Assembly: GCA_002897735.1 (NCBI GenBank)
Contig: BDTW01000061.1
Location: 1 to 64,000 of the forward strand
DNA: 64,000 nucleotides
From: a bacterium BMS3Bbin13
GTDB lineage: Bacteria > Pseudomonadota > Gammaproteobacteria > 21-64-14
Direction of reading: 5' to 3'
This document shows, piece by piece, positions 36,913 through 49,871 of the stretch. The position numbers and the translations under genes were made by a program. The notes under the pieces are model-generated. The model did not search any database. It was not told the DNA's origin and saw only the letters and a program-made list of their open reading frames with translations. How positions within the stretch are numbered: the first letter of the stretch is position 1; each line of letters starts with the position of its first letter.

Positions 36913-38620
36913 TGGCGCCGCACGGGCACAGGCCGAATCCCGGCCCGCATCCCGCGCGACGCGCGACGGTGCTGCTATTGTGCGCGGTCGCCGGGGCGCT
37001 GCTCGTGGCGCGCGCCGTGGACCTCCAGGTCCTCGACCGGGGGTTTCTGCAGCGCCAGGGTGATCTGCGTTCTCTGCGCGTGATCCCGATCCCCGCGCAC
37101 CGGGGCATGATCACCGATCGCAACGGCGCGCCCCTGGCGATCAGCACGCCGATGGATTCGGTGTGCGCCGACCCGCGGGAGCTGGGCGGCGACCGCGCCG
37201 GCCTGGCGCATCTGGCGCGCATGCTCGACCTGAACCCCGTATCCCTGGCGGCACGGGTGAGGGCCGATTCGACCAGGCAATTCATGTACATCGATCGGCA
37301 GATCCCGCCCGAGGCGGGGCGGCGCGCGGCGGCGCTGGATCTCCCCGGGGTATTCCTCCGGCGGGAATACAAGAGTTATTACCCCACCGGCCCGGTCGCC
37401 GCCCAGGTGGTCGGCTTCACCAACATCGACAACGTCGGGCAGGAAGGTTTGGAGCTGGCGTATAATAAATGGTTGCATGGGGTTCCGGGGAGCGAGCGGG
37501 TACTCGAAGACCGGCTCGGTCATGTCGTGCAGGACGTCGAACTCCTGCGCGCCCCGCGTCCCGGCAAGGACCTGGCCCTCAGTCTCGATCGGCGGATCCA
37601 GTACCTCGCCTACCGGGAACTCAAGGCGACGGTGCAGCGCCGGCACGCACGCGCCGGTTCCCTGGCGATGCTCGATGTGCGCACCGGCGAGGTGCTGGCG
37701 ATGGTGAACCAGCCCTCCTACAACCCCAACAACCGGACCCAGCTCCAGCCCGCTCGCTATCGCAACCGGGCCGTAACCGACGTCTTCGAGCCGGGTTCCG
37801 CCATCAAGCCGTTTACGATCGCCACGGCGTTGCTGTCGGGGCGCTATCGCCCGGACACCGTCATCGATACGAGCCCCGGCTGGTGGGTGGTCGGCGGCGA
37901 CACTATCCAGGACGTGAGTGACTTCGGCACGATAGACGTGAGCACGGTGATCGAAAAGTCGAGCAACGTCGGGGCGAGCAAGATCGCCCTGTCGCTGTCG
38001 CCGCGTGCCCTGTGGACGGAGTTTCGCAAGTTCGGCTTCGGCGTCGGCACCGGGAGCGGCTTCCCGGGCGAGTCGCCGGGCTGGCTGCCTTTCTATACGA
38101 ATTGGAACCGCGTGGATCAGGCGCACCTGGCCTTCGGCTACGGGATTTCGGTCACCGCCCTGCAACTCGTGCAGGCCTATGCCGCCCTCGCCGACGACGG
38201 CGTGATGCATCCCGTCCGCTTTACCAAGGCCACGCAACCCGTGTCGGGCATCCGGGTCCTGCCCGCGCGCATCGCCCGCGAGGTGCTGGCGATGATGGAG
38301 CGGGTGGTCAGTCCCGAAGGCACCGGCTACCGCGCGCGTGTGCCCGGCTATCGGGTGGCCGGCAAGACCGGGACCGTGCACCGTGCGGTGCCGGGGGGAT
38401 ACTCCCCGCATCACTACAACGCGATCTTCGCCGGCCTGGCACCGGCCGGCGACCCGCGCCTGGCGATGGTCGTGGTGATCGACGATCCGCAGGGCGAATA
38501 CTACGGCGGCCAAGTGGCCGCACCCCTGTTCGCCAAGGTCATGGCCGGTGCGCTGCGTTTCCTGGACATCGCACCGGATGCGATCCCGCCCCGCCGGTTC
38601 GTGTGGGGAGGGAGGCGGGC

Positions 38621-38624
<4 letters not shown>
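36912..38624 (+). CDS. ftsI: Septal peptidoglycan transpeptidase FtsI (PBP3)
   Basis: The 570-residue protein has an N-terminal membrane anchor (ATVLLLCAVAGALLVARAVDLQVL), the pedestal domain (VPIPAHRGMITDRNG-type region) and the transpeptidase domain with SxxK in EPGSAIKPF, SxN in EKSSNVGASK and KTG in VAGKTGTVH. It cross-links septal peptidoglycan with FtsW. The start is the ATG sharing a base with the ftsL stop. The stop overlaps murE in ATGATG. Confidence 0.96.
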
Positions 38625-40173
<1,549 letters not shown>

Positions 40174-40177
<4 letters not shown>

Positions 40178-41532
40178 ACGGCATGCGCCTGAGCGAGACC
40201 GCGCGCCTGCTCAAGGCGCGCCATGTCGGCGGCGACGCCGTATTCCGCAGCGTCGGCATCGACAGCCGCGCGCTGGAGGTCGGGGCGCTGTTCGTGGCAC
40301 TGCGCGGGCCGCACTTCGACGGCCACGACTACGTGGTCGAGGCCGGAGGTCGGGGCGCGGTCGGCGCCATGGTGGCGCGCGCACTCGATGTCGAACTCCC
40401 GCAACTGGTGGTGCGTGACCCGCGCACCGCGCTCGGGACCCTGGCGGCCCATCACCGCGGGCGCCTGCGGATTCCCGTCGTCGCGGTGACCGGAAGCAAC
40501 GGCAAGACCACGGTCAAGGAGATGCTCGGTTCGATCCTGCGCTCCCTGGGCGAGGTGCTGATCACCCGCGGCAATCGGAACAACGATCTCGGGGTCCCCC
40601 TGACGCTGTTGCAGATCGACGACCGCCACGCGGGGGCGGTGATCGAGATGGGCGCCAATCACCCGGGCGAGATCGCCGTGTTGAGCCGCATGGCGGCGCC
40701 GACGGTGGCGCTCATCACCAATGCCGGATCGGCGCACCTGGAGGGTTTCGGCGCCCTGGAGGGCGTGGCGCGCGCGAAGGGCGAGATCTTCGAGGGTCTC
40801 GCGGCGCAGGGCACGGCGGTGATCAACGCCGACGACCCGCACGCCGCGCTGTGGCGGCGTCTGGCGGGCGCCGGTCGCAACGTGCTGACCTTCGGTATGG
40901 AGCGCGCCGCGGACGTGCGCGCCGGCGACTTGACCGTGCTCCCCGACGCCTCCTCCCGTTTTACGCTCGAGACGGCGCAGGGCACCGTCCCCGTGACGCT
41001 GCCGCTGCCGGGCCGCCACAACGTGCTCAACGCGGCCGCCGCCGCCGCCGCCGCGCTCGCCGCGGGTGCGGACCTGGATTCGATCCGCACCGGTCTGGCC
41101 GCGGCGCACGGCGCGCCGGGACGCCTGCAGGTGCGGGCGGCGCGCGCCGGGGCCCGTATCCTCGACGATACCTACAACGCCAACCCGGCATCGCTGGCGG
41201 CGGCGCTCGATACCCTGGCCGTCCTGCCGGGCGCCCACTGGCTGGCGCTGGGCGATATGGCCGAACTCGGCCCCGAGGCCGAGGCCCTGCACGCGGAGGT
41301 CGGGCGGCGTGCGCGCGCGACCGGTGTCGAACGGCTCTATGCGACGGGGACGTTGAGCCGCGGTGCGGCGCGGGCGTTCGGCACCGGCGCACGGCATTTT
41401 TCCGACACGGTCTCATTGGCGCAGGCGCTCGAGGCGGCGCTGCGCCCGGGTGTCACCGTGCTGGTGAAGGGGTCGCGCTCTATGGTCATGGAACGGGTGG
41501 TCGGCGCCCTGATCGCGGAGGAGGTCGCATGA
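40174..41532 (+). CDS. murF: UDP-MurNAc-tripeptide D-Ala-D-Ala ligase
   Basis: The 452-residue Mur ligase has the P-loop VTGSNGKTTVKEML, ITRGNRNNDLGVPLTLL and ILDDTYNANPASLAAAL. It adds the D-Ala-D-Ala dipeptide made by Ddl (encoded downstream). It starts at a GTG overlapping the murE stop; its own stop overlaps the ATG of a 27-codon bridging ORF. Confidence 0.96.
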
Positions 41533-41612
41533 ACCGGTGCGTGTGCGGGACGACGGCGTTCGGGCGTGCCGGGTGCGGTGTGCGCGTGTCGCGAATCTCC
41601 GGGCGGGCATGA
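41529..41612 (+). CDS. 27-codon bridging mini-ORF between murF and mraY
   Basis: An ATG overlapping the murF stop (ATGA) opens a frame of 27 codons (MNRCVCGTTAFGRAGCGVRV...) that ends at a TGA four bases before the mraY ATG. The peptide resembles nothing I know. I infer that the frame mainly keeps ribosomes moving from murF to mraY; it may also be chance. Confidence 0.3.
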   Translation: MNRCVCGTTAFGRAGCGVRVSRISGRA

Positions 41613-41615
41613 ACC

Positions 41616-42698
41616 ATGCTTTATGCCCTCGCCGAATATCTGACCCGTTTCTACAGCGGCTTCAACGTATTCCACTACCTGACCCTGCGCGCGATCCTGG
41701 GCGTGCTGACCGCGCTCACGATCTCGTTCGTGATCGGGCCCTATATCATCCGGCGCCTGAGTTTCCATCAGATCAGCCAGACCGTGCGCGCCGACGGCCC
41801 CCCGACCCACCTCGCCAAGGCCGGCACTCCGACCATGGGCGGCTTGCTGATCCTGGCGTCGATCGCCGTCAGCACGTTGCTGTGGGCGGATCTGCACAAT
41901 CGCTACGTGTGGCTGGTGCTGCTCGTGACGATGTTGTTCGGCGTCATCGGCTGGGTCGACGACTATCGCAAGCTGGTCCTGCGCGATTCGCGGGGGCTCT
42001 CGGCCCGCAACAAGTTCTTCTGGCAGTCGGTGGTCGGTCTGGGCACCGCCGCGTTCCTCTATTTCACGGCGGTAACGCCCGCGGAGACCGAGTTGGTGGT
42101 GCCGTTCTTCAAGCACGTCTACGTGCCCCTCGGCTGGCTGTACATCCCGGTCGTGTACCTGGTGATCGTGGGTTCGAGCAATGCGGTGAACCTGACCGAC
42201 GGCCTCGACGGCCTGGCGATCCTGCCCGCGGTCCTGGTCGCCGGGGCGCTGGGCATCTTTGCGTATGCGACCGGGCACGTGAAGTTCTCGGGCTACCTCG
42301 GCATTCCCTACATCGCCGGGGTCGGCGAACTGATCGTGGTGTGCGGCTCGCTCGTGGGCGCCGGCCTCGGCTTCCTGTGGTTCAACGCCTACCCGGCGCA
42401 GGTGTTCATGGGCGATATCGGCGCCCTCGCGATCGGTGCGGCGTTGGGCTTGTTGGCGGTGATCGTACGCGAGGAACTGGTGCTGCTGATCATGGGCGGG
42501 GTGTTCGTGATGGAGACCGTCTCGGTGATTTTGCAGGTGGTCTCCTACAAGCTCACCGGCCGGAGGATCTTCCGCATGGCCCCGTTGCACCACCACTTCG
42601 AGTTGAAGGGGTGGCCGGAGCCGCGCGTCATCGTGCGCTTCTGGATCGTCACGGTGATCCTGGTCCTGATCGGCTTGGCGACACTGAAGATCCGATGA
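41616..42698 (+). CDS. mraY: Phospho-MurNAc-pentapeptide translocase MraY
   Basis: The 360-residue polytopic enzyme has the catalytic-site motifs [24 protein letters not shown] and [18 protein letters not shown], plus [14 protein letters not shown] near the end. It makes lipid I from UDP-MurNAc-pentapeptide and undecaprenyl phosphate in the inner membrane. Ten membrane segments are expected. It lies between two tiny bridging ORFs. Confidence 0.97.
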   Translation: MLYALAEYLTRFYSGFNVFHYLTLRAILGVLTALTISFVIGPYIIRRLSFHQISQTVRADGPPTHLAKAGTPTMGGLLILASIAVSTLLWADLHNRYVWLVLLVTMLFGVIGWVDDYRKLVLRDSRGLSARNKFFWQSVVGLGTAAFLYFTAVTPAETELVVPFFKHVYVPLGWLYIPVVYLVIVGSSNAVNLTDGLDGLAILPAVLVAGALGIFAYATGHVKFSGYLGIPYIAGVGELIVVCGSLVGAGLGFLWFNAYPAQVFMGDIGALAIGAALGLLAVIVREELVLLIMGGVFVMETVSVILQVVSYKLTGRRIFRMAPLHHHFELKGWPEPRVIVRFWIVTVILVLIGLATLKIR

Positions 42699-42784
42699 CC
42701 GGGGAACGGACAGGGCCGGGCGGGGCGGCGGCGGATTCGGCGGCGGGGCCGCCCGTGCGCCGCGCATCGAACGGGATCGAGTAA
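42695..42784 (+). CDS. 29-codon bridging mini-ORF between mraY and murD
   Basis: An ATG overlapping the mraY stop (ATGA) opens a 29-codon frame ([20 protein letters not shown]...) ending TAA four bases before the murD ATG. The composition (Gly, Ala, Pro, Arg) is like random high-GC DNA, so translation as a coupling device is more likely than a functional peptide. Confidence 0.3.
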   Translation: MTGERTGPGGAAADSAAGPPVRRASNGIE

Positions 42785-42788
42785 CGGT

Positions 42789-44150
42789 ATGGTGGCCGGT
42801 CGCGCGCATATGGCAACGCTCGAACAACCGCATCGGGTGCTCATCGTCGGTCTCGGCGCGACCGGGCTGTCGTGCGCGCGCTTTCTGTCGGCCCACGGAG
42901 TGGCGATCGCCGTGACCGACACGCGGTCCCATCCGCCGGGTCTGGAGGCGTTGCGCGAGACCCTTCCCGACGTGGCGGTGTTCCTGGACGGACTCGATGA
43001 GCAGGCGTTGCGCAGTGCCGACGAGGTGGTGTTGAGTCCGGGCGTCGCGCGGCGCACCCCGCAGATCGCGGCGGCGCTCGCCCGCGGTACGCCGGTGGTG
43101 GGCGACGTGGAGATCTTCGCGCGCTACGCACGCGCGCCGGTCGTCGCGGTGACCGGCTCCAACGGTAAGAGCACGGTCACCACGCTCATCGCCGGGATGG
43201 CGCGCGCCGCCGGGCGCGACGCGCGCGCGGGCGGCAACCTCGGCACGCCGGCGCTGGACCTGCTCGGCGACGGCGTGCCGGACCTCTACGTGCTGGAACT
43301 CTCCAGTTTCCAGCTCGAGTGCACCGAATCGCTCGTCCCCGAGGTCGCGGTGGTGTTGAATCTGAGCGCGGACCACATGGATCGCTACCGGGACCTCGAT
43401 GAGTACGCGGCCGCCAAGGCGCGTATCCTGCGCCGCGCGAAGGTGCAGGTGGTCAACGCCGACGACCCGGTGGTCGCGGCGATGGCCGATCCGGCGCGTC
43501 GCGTGATCCGGTTCACGTCGGCGGTGCCGCAGGCGGATGAATTCGGGCTGCGGGAATACGCCGGCGAGGACTGGCTCGCGCACGGCGCCGAGCCGCTGGT
43601 GCGTGCGGCCGCGCTACGCCTGCCCGGGCGTCACAACCGGGCCAACGCCCTCGCCGCCCTGGCGGCGGGTACGGCCCTGGGCCTGGCCCCGGAGGCGATG
43701 GGAGAGGTCCTGGGCCGGTTCTCCGGGTTGGCGCACCGTACGCAGTGGGTGGGCGAGCGCGACGGGGTGGTCTGGTACAACGATTCCAAGGGCACCAACG
43801 TGGGCGCCACCACGGCGGCGCTCGAGGGTTTCGATGCGCCGGTGGTGCTGATCGCCGGCGGCGACGGCAAGGGGGCGGACTTCTCCGCGCTGCGCGCGCC
43901 GGTTGCGGCCCGCGCCCGCGCGGTGGTGTTGTTCGGGCGCGATGCGCCGTTGATCGCGCGCGCGCTGGAAGGGACCGTGCCCCTGCATACGGCGGGCGAT
44001 CTCGATGAAGTGGTCCGCACCGCCGGTACGCTCGCCCGTCCCGGCGACGTGGTGCTGTTCTCGCCCGCGTGCGCGAGCTTCGACAGGTTCCGCAACTACG
44101 AGGAGCGCGGCGCGCGCTTCATGGAGGCGGTGCGCAGATGGCTGCAGTGA
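42789..44150 (+). CDS. murD: UDP-MurNAc-L-alanine:D-glutamate ligase
   Basis: The protein of up to 453 residues has a Rossmann-like N-terminus (VLIVGLGATGLSCARFL), ATP motif VTGSNGKSTVTTL, ELSSFQLECTESL and VWYNDSKGTNVGATTAAL. It adds D-Glu to UDP-MurNAc-L-Ala. The ATG at 42789 follows the mini-ORF closely; an ATG at 42810 (MATLEQPHRV) is an alternative. Its 3' end overlaps ftsW by 13 bases. Confidence 0.96.
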   Translation: MVAGRAHMATLEQPHRVLIVGLGATGLSCARFLSAHGVAIAVTDTRSHPPGLEALRETLPDVAVFLDGLDEQALRSADEVVLSPGVARRTPQIAAALARGTPVVGDVEIFARYARAPVVAVTGSNGKSTVTTLIAGMARAAGRDARAGGNLGTPALDLLGDGVPDLYVLELSSFQLECTESLVPEVAVVLNLSADHMDRYRDLDEYAAAKARILRRAKVQVVNADDPVVAAMADPARRVIRFTSAVPQADEFGLREYAGEDWLAHGAEPLVRAAALRLPGRHNRANALAALAAGTALGLAPEAMGEVLGRFSGLAHRTQWVGERDGVVWYNDSKGTNVGATTAALEGFDAPVVLIAGGDGKGADFSALRAPVAARARAVVLFGRDAPLIARALEGTVPLHTAGDLDEVVRTAGTLARPGDVVLFSPACASFDRFRNYEERGARFMEAVRRWLQ

Positions 44151-45376
44151 ACGCCTTGGGGGTGACGGCACGGACCGCGGCGCCGGCGCGGCCGCAAGGG
44201 CGCGCGCCCGCATCGGCGGTGGACCTGGACCTCCCGCTGCTGATCGCGGTGATCGCCATTGCATCCCTGGGGCTGGTGATGGTGGCCTCGACCTCCCTGG
44301 GCCTCGCCGAGCGCCAGTTCGGCGACCCGTTCCATTTCGTGATCCGGCAGGGAATCTTCCTGGTGCTGGGCGCCGGCGCGCTGGGCATCGTGCTGCGCGT
44401 GCCGCTGGTGGTCTGGGAGCGGCTCGCACGCCCCCTGTTCTTCGTCACCCTGGCGCTGCTTGCGGCGGTGCTGGTGCCCGGCGTCGGCTGGCAGGTGAAC
44501 GGCAGCGTGCGCTGGATCCCGCTGGGGCCCCTGCACCTGCAGGTCTCGGAGCTGGCCAAGTTCGCCGCCGTGGTGTACCTCGCGGACTACGTGGTGCGGC
44601 ACGCAGAGGCGGTGCGTACCACCGCGCGCGGCTTCCTCACCCCCATGGCCCTGTTGTGTGTGGCCGGGTTGTTCCTGTTGCTGGAACCGGATTTCGGCTC
44701 TACCGGCGTGTTGATGGCCACGGCGCTCGGTCTGCTGTTTCTGGCCGGCGTGCGGTTGTGGCAGTTCGGCCTGCTGTTTCTGACGGTGTCGACCGGACTC
44801 GGGCTGCTGGCGGTCCTCAGCCCGTACCGTCTCGCACGGCTGACCTCATTCCTCAATCCCTGGGCGGATCCGTTCAGTTCCGGCTTCCAGCTCACCCAGG
44901 CGCTGATCGCGATCGGTCGCGGGGGATGGCTCGGCGTAGGGCTCGGCAACAGCATCCAGAAGCTGTTCTATCTGCCCGAGGCCCACACCGATTTCCTGTT
45001 CTCGATCCTCGCCGAAGAACTGGGCCTGCTCGGCGTGGTGGTGGTGGTGGTGCTGTTCGGCTTCGTGGTATGGCGGGCGTTTCGCATCGGTCGGCGGGCC
45101 GAACGCGCCGGGCAGGCGTTCGGCGCCTACCTCGCCTACGGCATCGGCCTGTGGGTCGGGTTGCAGGCGTATCTCAACATCGGGGTGAATCTGGGGGTGC
45201 TGCCGACCAAGGGCCTGACCCTGCCGCTGATGAGCTACGGCGGCAGCAGCCTGCTCATGAACTGCGTCGCGATCGGACTCCTGCTCCGGGTCGATCGCGA
45301 GACACGCCGGATCGGGGTCGGGGCGCGCCGCGTGGCCGCCGCCGTCGCCGCGCGTGGCCGGGGGGGGCGCCGATGA
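44138..45376 (+). CDS. ftsW: Septal peptidoglycan polymerase FtsW (SEDS)
   Basis: The 412-residue polytopic SEDS glycosyltransferase has LLLEPDFGSTGVLMATAL with the catalytic Asp, TDFLFSILAEELGLLGVV and LPLMSYGGSSLLMNC. It polymerises lipid II for septal wall with FtsI. The start lies inside the murD end (13-base overlap); the ORF-track start further back is in murD. The stop overlaps the murG ATG. Confidence 0.95.
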   Translation: MAAVNALGVTARTAAPARPQGRAPASAVDLDLPLLIAVIAIASLGLVMVASTSLGLAERQFGDPFHFVIRQGIFLVLGAGALGIVLRVPLVVWERLARPLFFVTLALLAAVLVPGVGWQVNGSVRWIPLGPLHLQVSELAKFAAVVYLADYVVRHAEAVRTTARGFLTPMALLCVAGLFLLLEPDFGSTGVLMATALGLLFLAGVRLWQFGLLFLTVSTGLGLLAVLSPYRLARLTSFLNPWADPFSSGFQLTQALIAIGRGGWLGVGLGNSIQKLFYLPEAHTDFLFSILAEELGLLGVVVVVVLFGFVVWRAFRIGRRAERAGQAFGAYLAYGIGLWVGLQAYLNIGVNLGVLPTKGLTLPLMSYGGSSLLMNCVAIGLLLRVDRETRRIGVGARRVAAAVAARGRGGRR

Positions 45377-46461
45377 ACGCCGCACGCCCGGTGCTGATCA
45401 TGGCCGGCGGGACCGGCGGGCACGTCTTCCCGGCACTGGCGGTGGCGGAGGTGTTGCGCGCCGACGGGATCCCGGTGCTGTGGATGGGGACCCGCCGCGG
45501 GCTGGAGGCCCGGGTGGTGCCGAAGGCGGGAATCCCGATGATCCGGATCCGCGTCGGCGGGCTGCGCGGCAAGCGCGTGACGGTGCGGCTGGCGGCGCCG
45601 TTCATGCTGGGACTGGCGCTGTTTCAGGCCCTGCTCGTCATGGTGCGCCGCCGGCCCTGCGCGGTGCTCGGGATGGGCGGCTACAGTGCGGGACCGGGCG
45701 GCGTGGCCGCGTGGTTGCTGCGGCGCCCGCTGTTGATCCACGAACAGAACGCCGTGCCCGGGTTGACCAACCGCTGGCTGGCGCGGCTCGCCGGCCGGGT
45801 CATGGAGTCGTTCCCGGGCACCTTCCCGGCGCGCGTGGGCGCGGTGGCCACCGGCAACCCGGTGCGCGCGGCGATCGTCGCGCTGCCGCCGCCCGAGGAG
45901 CGGTTCGCCGGGCGCGCCGGTCCGCTGCGGCTCCTGGTGTTGGGCGGGAGCCTGGGCGCACGGGCCTTCAACGAGGTCGTGCCCCGCGCACTCGGGCGGC
46001 TGTCGCCTCGGCGCCGCCCGCACGTGTGGCATCAGGCCGGGCGGCGCACCTTCGATGCGGCACGCGCCCGCTATGAAGAGGCGCGGATCGCAGACGCACG
46101 GGTGGATCCGTTCATCGACGACATGGCCCGGGCCTACGGTTGGGCGGATCTGGTGCTGTGCCGCGCGGGCGCGATGACGGTCTCGGAACTGGCGGTGGCG
46201 GGGGTGGCGGCGATCCTGGTCCCGTATCCCCACGCGGTGGACGATCATCAGACGCGCAATGCGCAGTATCTGGTGGAACGGAGGGCGGCCCTGCTGATCG
46301 CGCCGGCGGACTTCGGCGAGGCGCGGCTGCTCGATTGTCTCGATGCGCTGCACGGCGAGCGCGCGCACCTGCTGGAGATGGCGCGCGCGGCGCGCGCCGC
46401 GGGTCGCCCGCGCGCGGCGCGCGTGGTCGCGGACCTGTGTCGCCGGGCGGCGGGGCTGTGA
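45373..46461 (+). CDS. murG: Lipid II synthase MurG
   Basis: The 362-residue GT-B glycosyltransferase starts [26 protein letters not shown] and contains [32 protein letters not shown] and [17 protein letters not shown]. It transfers GlcNAc to lipid I at the cytoplasmic membrane face. The ATG overlaps the ftsW stop; the longer ORF-track frame passes through ftsW. Confidence 0.96.
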   Translation: MNAARPVLIMAGGTGGHVFPALAVAEVLRADGIPVLWMGTRRGLEARVVPKAGIPMIRIRVGGLRGKRVTVRLAAPFMLGLALFQALLVMVRRRPCAVLGMGGYSAGPGGVAAWLLRRPLLIHEQNAVPGLTNRWLARLAGRVMESFPGTFPARVGAVATGNPVRAAIVALPPPEERFAGRAGPLRLLVLGGSLGARAFNEVVPRALGRLSPRRRPHVWHQAGRRTFDAARARYEEARIADARVDPFIDDMARAYGWADLVLCRAGAMTVSELAVAGVAAILVPYPHAVDDHQTRNAQYLVERRAALLIAPADFGEARLLDCLDALHGERAHLLEMARAARAAGRPRAARVVADLCRRAAGL

Positions 46462-46492
46462 GCGGCGTGCGGAGCGGGGCGGATCACGGATC

Positions 46493-47965
46493 ATGACGAG
46501 CGACGGACGACGGGTGTCACGGATGGGTATCGAGAGCGAAACCGGCATGGGCCGTATCCGCCGCATCCACCTGGTGGGGATCGGCGGCGCCGGTATGGGC
46601 GGGATCGCCGAGGTGCTCATCAACCTCGGCTATCGGGTCACCGGTTCCGATCTGCGGGAGAACGCGGTCACGCAGCGCCTGCGCGCGCTCGGCGCCGGCG
46701 TGGTCATCGGCCACGATGCGGCGCACATCGAGGATTGCGATGTGGTGGTGGTGTCCACCGCGGTCGGGCCGCAGAACCCGGAGGTCGCGGCCGCGCGGGC
46801 GCGCCGCGTCCCGGTGGTCCCGCGCGCCGAGATGCTCGCCGAGCTGATGCGTTTCCGTTACGGGATCGCGGTCGCCGGGACCCACGGCAAGACCACCACG
46901 ACCAGCCTGATCGCGACCCTGCTGGCCGAGGCGGGGTGCGACCCGACCTTCGTCATCGGCGGGCGCCTGAACAGCGCCGGCAGCAACGCGCGCCTCGGCG
47001 GCGGGCGCTACTTGGTCGCGGAGGCCGACGAGAGCGACGCCTCGTTCCTGTATCTGCAGCCGATGATGGCCGTGGTCACCAACATCGACGCCGATCACCT
47101 GGGTGCCTACGGGGGCGATTTCCGGGCGTTGCGTCGCAGCTTCCTGGAATTTCTGCATCACCTGCCGTTCTACGGCCTTGCGGTGCTGTGCCTCGACGAC
47201 CCGGTGGTGCGCGATCTGCTGCCGGAGATCGGGCGTCCGGTCTTGACCTACGGGTTCGGCGAGGAGGCCCGCGTGCGCGCCGTGGACCTCCGGCAGGAGG
47301 GCGCACGGACCCATTTCGCGGTGCGTCGCGACGGGATGCGCGAGGGGCTCGAGGTGACGCTGAACCTCCCGGGCCGGCACAACGTGCAGAACGCCCTCGC
47401 CGCCGTCGCCGTCGCCCACGAACTGGGCGTCGGCGACGGGCCCCTGCTGCGCGGGCTTCAGGGGTTCCAGGGGATCGACCGGCGTTTCCAGGTCTATGGG
47501 GAACTCGACGGCCCGCGCGGTCGGGTGTTGTTCATCGACGACTACGGCCATCACCCCCGGGAGATCGCCGCCACCGTGCGCGCGATCCGGGACGGCTGGC
47601 CGGAGCGCCGCCTGGTGGTCGCCTTTCAGCCGCACCGCTACACCCGGACCCGCGACCTGTTCGAGGATTTCACCCGGGTGCTCTCCGAGGTCGACGTGCT
47701 GCTGCTCGGCGAGGTCTACGCAGCGGGCGAGGCACCGATCGCCGGCGCCGACGGGCGCACCCTGTGCCGCGCGATCCGGGCGCGCGGCCGGGTCGACCCG
47801 GTATTCGTGGAGCCGCTGGAAGAGCTGCCCGCGGTCCTGGAGGGGGTGCTGGAGGACGGCGACGTGCTGCTCACCCTCGGGGCCGGCGACATCGGCGCAC
47901 TGGCGGCGAGCCTGCCGGCGCGCATCGGGCGCGGCGGCGCCATGGGCCTGGGGGGCGGGACATGA
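46493..47965 (+). CDS. murC: UDP-MurNAc-L-alanine ligase
   Basis: The 490-residue Mur ligase has [21 protein letters not shown] motif [22 protein letters not shown] and [16 protein letters not shown], then [13 protein letters not shown]. It adds the first L-Ala to UDP-MurNAc. The first ATG gives a length equal to E. coli MurC; ATGs at 46523 and 46547 are alternatives. The stop overlaps murB in ATGATG. Confidence 0.96.
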   Translation: MTSDGRRVSRMGIESETGMGRIRRIHLVGIGGAGMGGIAEVLINLGYRVTGSDLRENAVTQRLRALGAGVVIGHDAAHIEDCDVVVVSTAVGPQNPEVAAARARRVPVVPRAEMLAELMRFRYGIAVAGTHGKTTTTSLIATLLAEAGCDPTFVIGGRLNSAGSNARLGGGRYLVAEADESDASFLYLQPMMAVVTNIDADHLGAYGGDFRALRRSFLEFLHHLPFYGLAVLCLDDPVVRDLLPEIGRPVLTYGFGEEARVRAVDLRQEGARTHFAVRRDGMREGLEVTLNLPGRHNVQNALAAVAVAHELGVGDGPLLRGLQGFQGIDRRFQVYGELDGPRGRVLFIDDYGHHPREIAATVRAIRDGWPERRLVVAFQPHRYTRTRDLFEDFTRVLSEVDVLLLGEVYAAGEAPIAGADGRTLCRAIRARGRVDPVFVEPLEELPAVLEGVLEDGDVLLTLGAGDIGALAASLPARIGRGGAMGLGGGT

Positions 47966-48894
47966 TGCCGGCGCCGGCGAGCCCCGGTCTGCGCGGCACG
48001 CTGCGTCGCGACGAGCCCATGGCGCGGCATACCTCGTGGCGCACCGGCGGCGCGGCGCGGTGTTTCTACGAACCGGCCGACATCGCCGATCTCTCGGCCT
48101 TCCTGCGCCGGCTCCCGCCCGACGAACCGGTATTCTGGATCGGACTCGGCAGCAACCTGCTGGTGCGCGACGGCGGGCTCCCCGGTACGGTGATCGCCAC
48201 CGCTGCGAGGCTCAAGCGCCTCGATCGCGACGGGCCCGAACTGGTGCGCGCCGAGGCGGGCGTGCCCTGCGCCGTGTTTGCGCGTTTCTGCGTGCGCCAC
48301 GGGTTGCTCGGGGCCGAGTTCCTGGCGGGGATCCCCGGCACCATGGGCGGGGCGCTGGCGATGAACGCGGGGGCCTTCGGCGGCGAGACCTGGGAGCGGG
48401 TCGAGGCGGTGGAGACCGTGGACCGTCACGGCGAGGTGCGGGTGCGCGGCCCGCGGGATTTTCGGGTCGGCTACCGGAGTGTGGCGGGACCGCCGGGGGA
48501 GTGGTTCCTGGCCGCGCACCTGCGGCTCGCGCCCGGCGAGGCGCGTGCGGGTGCCGCCCGGATCAGACACCTGCTGGCCCGTCGCGGGGCCGCCCAACCC
48601 ACCGGGCAGGCGAGCTGCGGATCGGTGTTCCGCAATCCCCCGGGCGATCACGCGGCGCGGCTCATCGAGGCCGCCGGACTCAAGGGGGCCTGCGTCGGCG
48701 GCGCCTGTGTCTCGGCCAAGCACGCCAACTTCATCGTCAACTCCGGAAACGCCGGCGCCGCCGATATCGAGGCCCTGATCCGCCACGTGGCGGACACCGT
48801 GGCGCGTACCCAGGGCGTGTCCCTCGAGTTGGAAGTCCGGGTGCTCGGCGACCGGGCGCCGGTCCCGAGGCCGGCGGCGGAGGCGCGTCGATGA
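47962..48894 (+). CDS. murB: UDP-N-acetylenolpyruvoylglucosamine reductase
   Basis: The 310-residue FAD enzyme has [13 protein letters not shown] for FAD binding, [18 protein letters not shown], and [11 protein letters not shown] with the proton-donor Ser, then [25 protein letters not shown]. The compact form without the type I insertion fits type II MurB. It reduces the MurA product to UDP-MurNAc. The stop overlaps the ddl ATG. Confidence 0.96.
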   Translation: MMPAPASPGLRGTLRRDEPMARHTSWRTGGAARCFYEPADIADLSAFLRRLPPDEPVFWIGLGSNLLVRDGGLPGTVIATAARLKRLDRDGPELVRAEAGVPCAVFARFCVRHGLLGAEFLAGIPGTMGGALAMNAGAFGGETWERVEAVETVDRHGEVRVRGPRDFRVGYRSVAGPPGEWFLAAHLRLAPGEARAGAARIRHLLARRGAAQPTGQASCGSVFRNPPGDHAARLIEAAGLKGACVGGACVSAKHANFIVNSGNAGAADIEALIRHVADTVARTQGVSLELEVRVLGDRAPVPRPAAEARR

Positions 48895-49871
48895 ACGTCG
48901 GGGTCTCCGATCGGTCCCGGCCGGCGGCCGACTGCGGCAAGGTCGCGGTGCTGATGGGCGGGCGCTCGGCCGAGCGGGAGATCTCGTTGTGCACCGGGGC
49001 CGCGGTGCTGGCCGCCCTGCAGCGCCGCGGCGTGGACGCGCACGCCGTCGATCCGGCGGAATACACCGTCGCGCGGTTGCCGGAGGACGGGTTCCGGCGC
49101 GCGTTCATCGCCCTGCACGGGCGCGGCGGCGAGGACGGGGTGATCCAGGGGGCGCTGGAGACCCTGGGACTGGCCTACACCGGGAGCGGTGTGCTGGGTT
49201 CGGCCCTGGCCCTGGACAAACTGCGCGGCAAGCAGGTCTGGATCGGCGCAGGCATTCCGACGCCGGCCTTCGAGGTGCTCGGCGCGGAGTCCGATTTCGC
49301 GGCGATCGCGCATCGCCTGGGACTGCCGCTCATCGTGAAGCCGGCCCTGGAAGGTTCGAGCCTCGGCATGACGAAGGTGGAGCGCGCCGGGGACCTGGAG
49401 GCGGCCTATGCGGAGGCCGCGCGCTTCGACCGTTGCGTACTGGCCGAGCGCTGGATCCGCGGGTCCGAATACACCGCGGCGATCCTCGGTGAGCGCGTGC
49501 TGCCCCTGATCCGCGTGGAGACCCCGCGCGCCTTCTACGATTACGAGGCCAAGTACCGGGCCGACTCCACCCGGTATCACTGCCCGTGCGGCCTGACGGG
49601 CGGGCGGGAGGAGGCGTTCGCGCGCCGGGCGTGGGAGGCCTTCCAGGCCCTGGGGGCCTCCGGTTGGGGCCGTGTGGATTTTCTGATCGACGAGGAAGGG
49701 GCGCCGACGTTCATCGAGGTGAACACGGTCCCGGGCATGACCGATCACAGCCTGGTGCCGATGGCGGCACGCGCCGCCGGTATCGACTTCGATGAACTGG
49801 TGCTCGGTGTGCTCGCCACCAGTTTCGCCGATGCGGGCGCCGTGGCGGGGAGAATCCCATGGCCGGCGTGA
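48891..49871 (+). CDS. ddlB: D-alanine:D-alanine ligase
   Basis: The 326-residue ATP-grasp enzyme has [47 protein letters not shown] and [17 protein letters not shown]. It supplies the dipeptide for MurF. No sign of a D-lactate (vancomycin-type) variant is evident, but I did not check the specificity residue in detail. It overlaps ftsQ by 13 bases. Confidence 0.96.
   Translation: MNVGVSDRSRPAADCGKVAVLMGGRSAEREISLCTGAAVLAALQRRGVDAHAVDPAEYTVARLPEDGFRRAFIALHGRGGEDGVIQGALETLGLAYTGSGVLGSALALDKLRGKQVWIGAGIPTPAFEVLGAESDFAAIAHRLGLPLIVKPALEGSSLGMTKVERAGDLEAAYAEAARFDRCVLAERWIRGSEYTAAILGERVLPLIRVETPRAFYDYEAKYRADSTRYHCPCGLTGGREEAFARRAWEAFQALGASGWGRVDFLIDEEGAPTFIEVNTVPGMTDHSLVPMAARAAGIDFDELVLGVLATSFADAGAVAGRIPWPA

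Noticed and set aside
41337-43583. 748-residue minus-strand ORF across murF-mraY-murD
   Set aside because: Antisense of three well-conserved genes; composition (His, Arg, Gln, Asp) is typical of complement-frame shadows.
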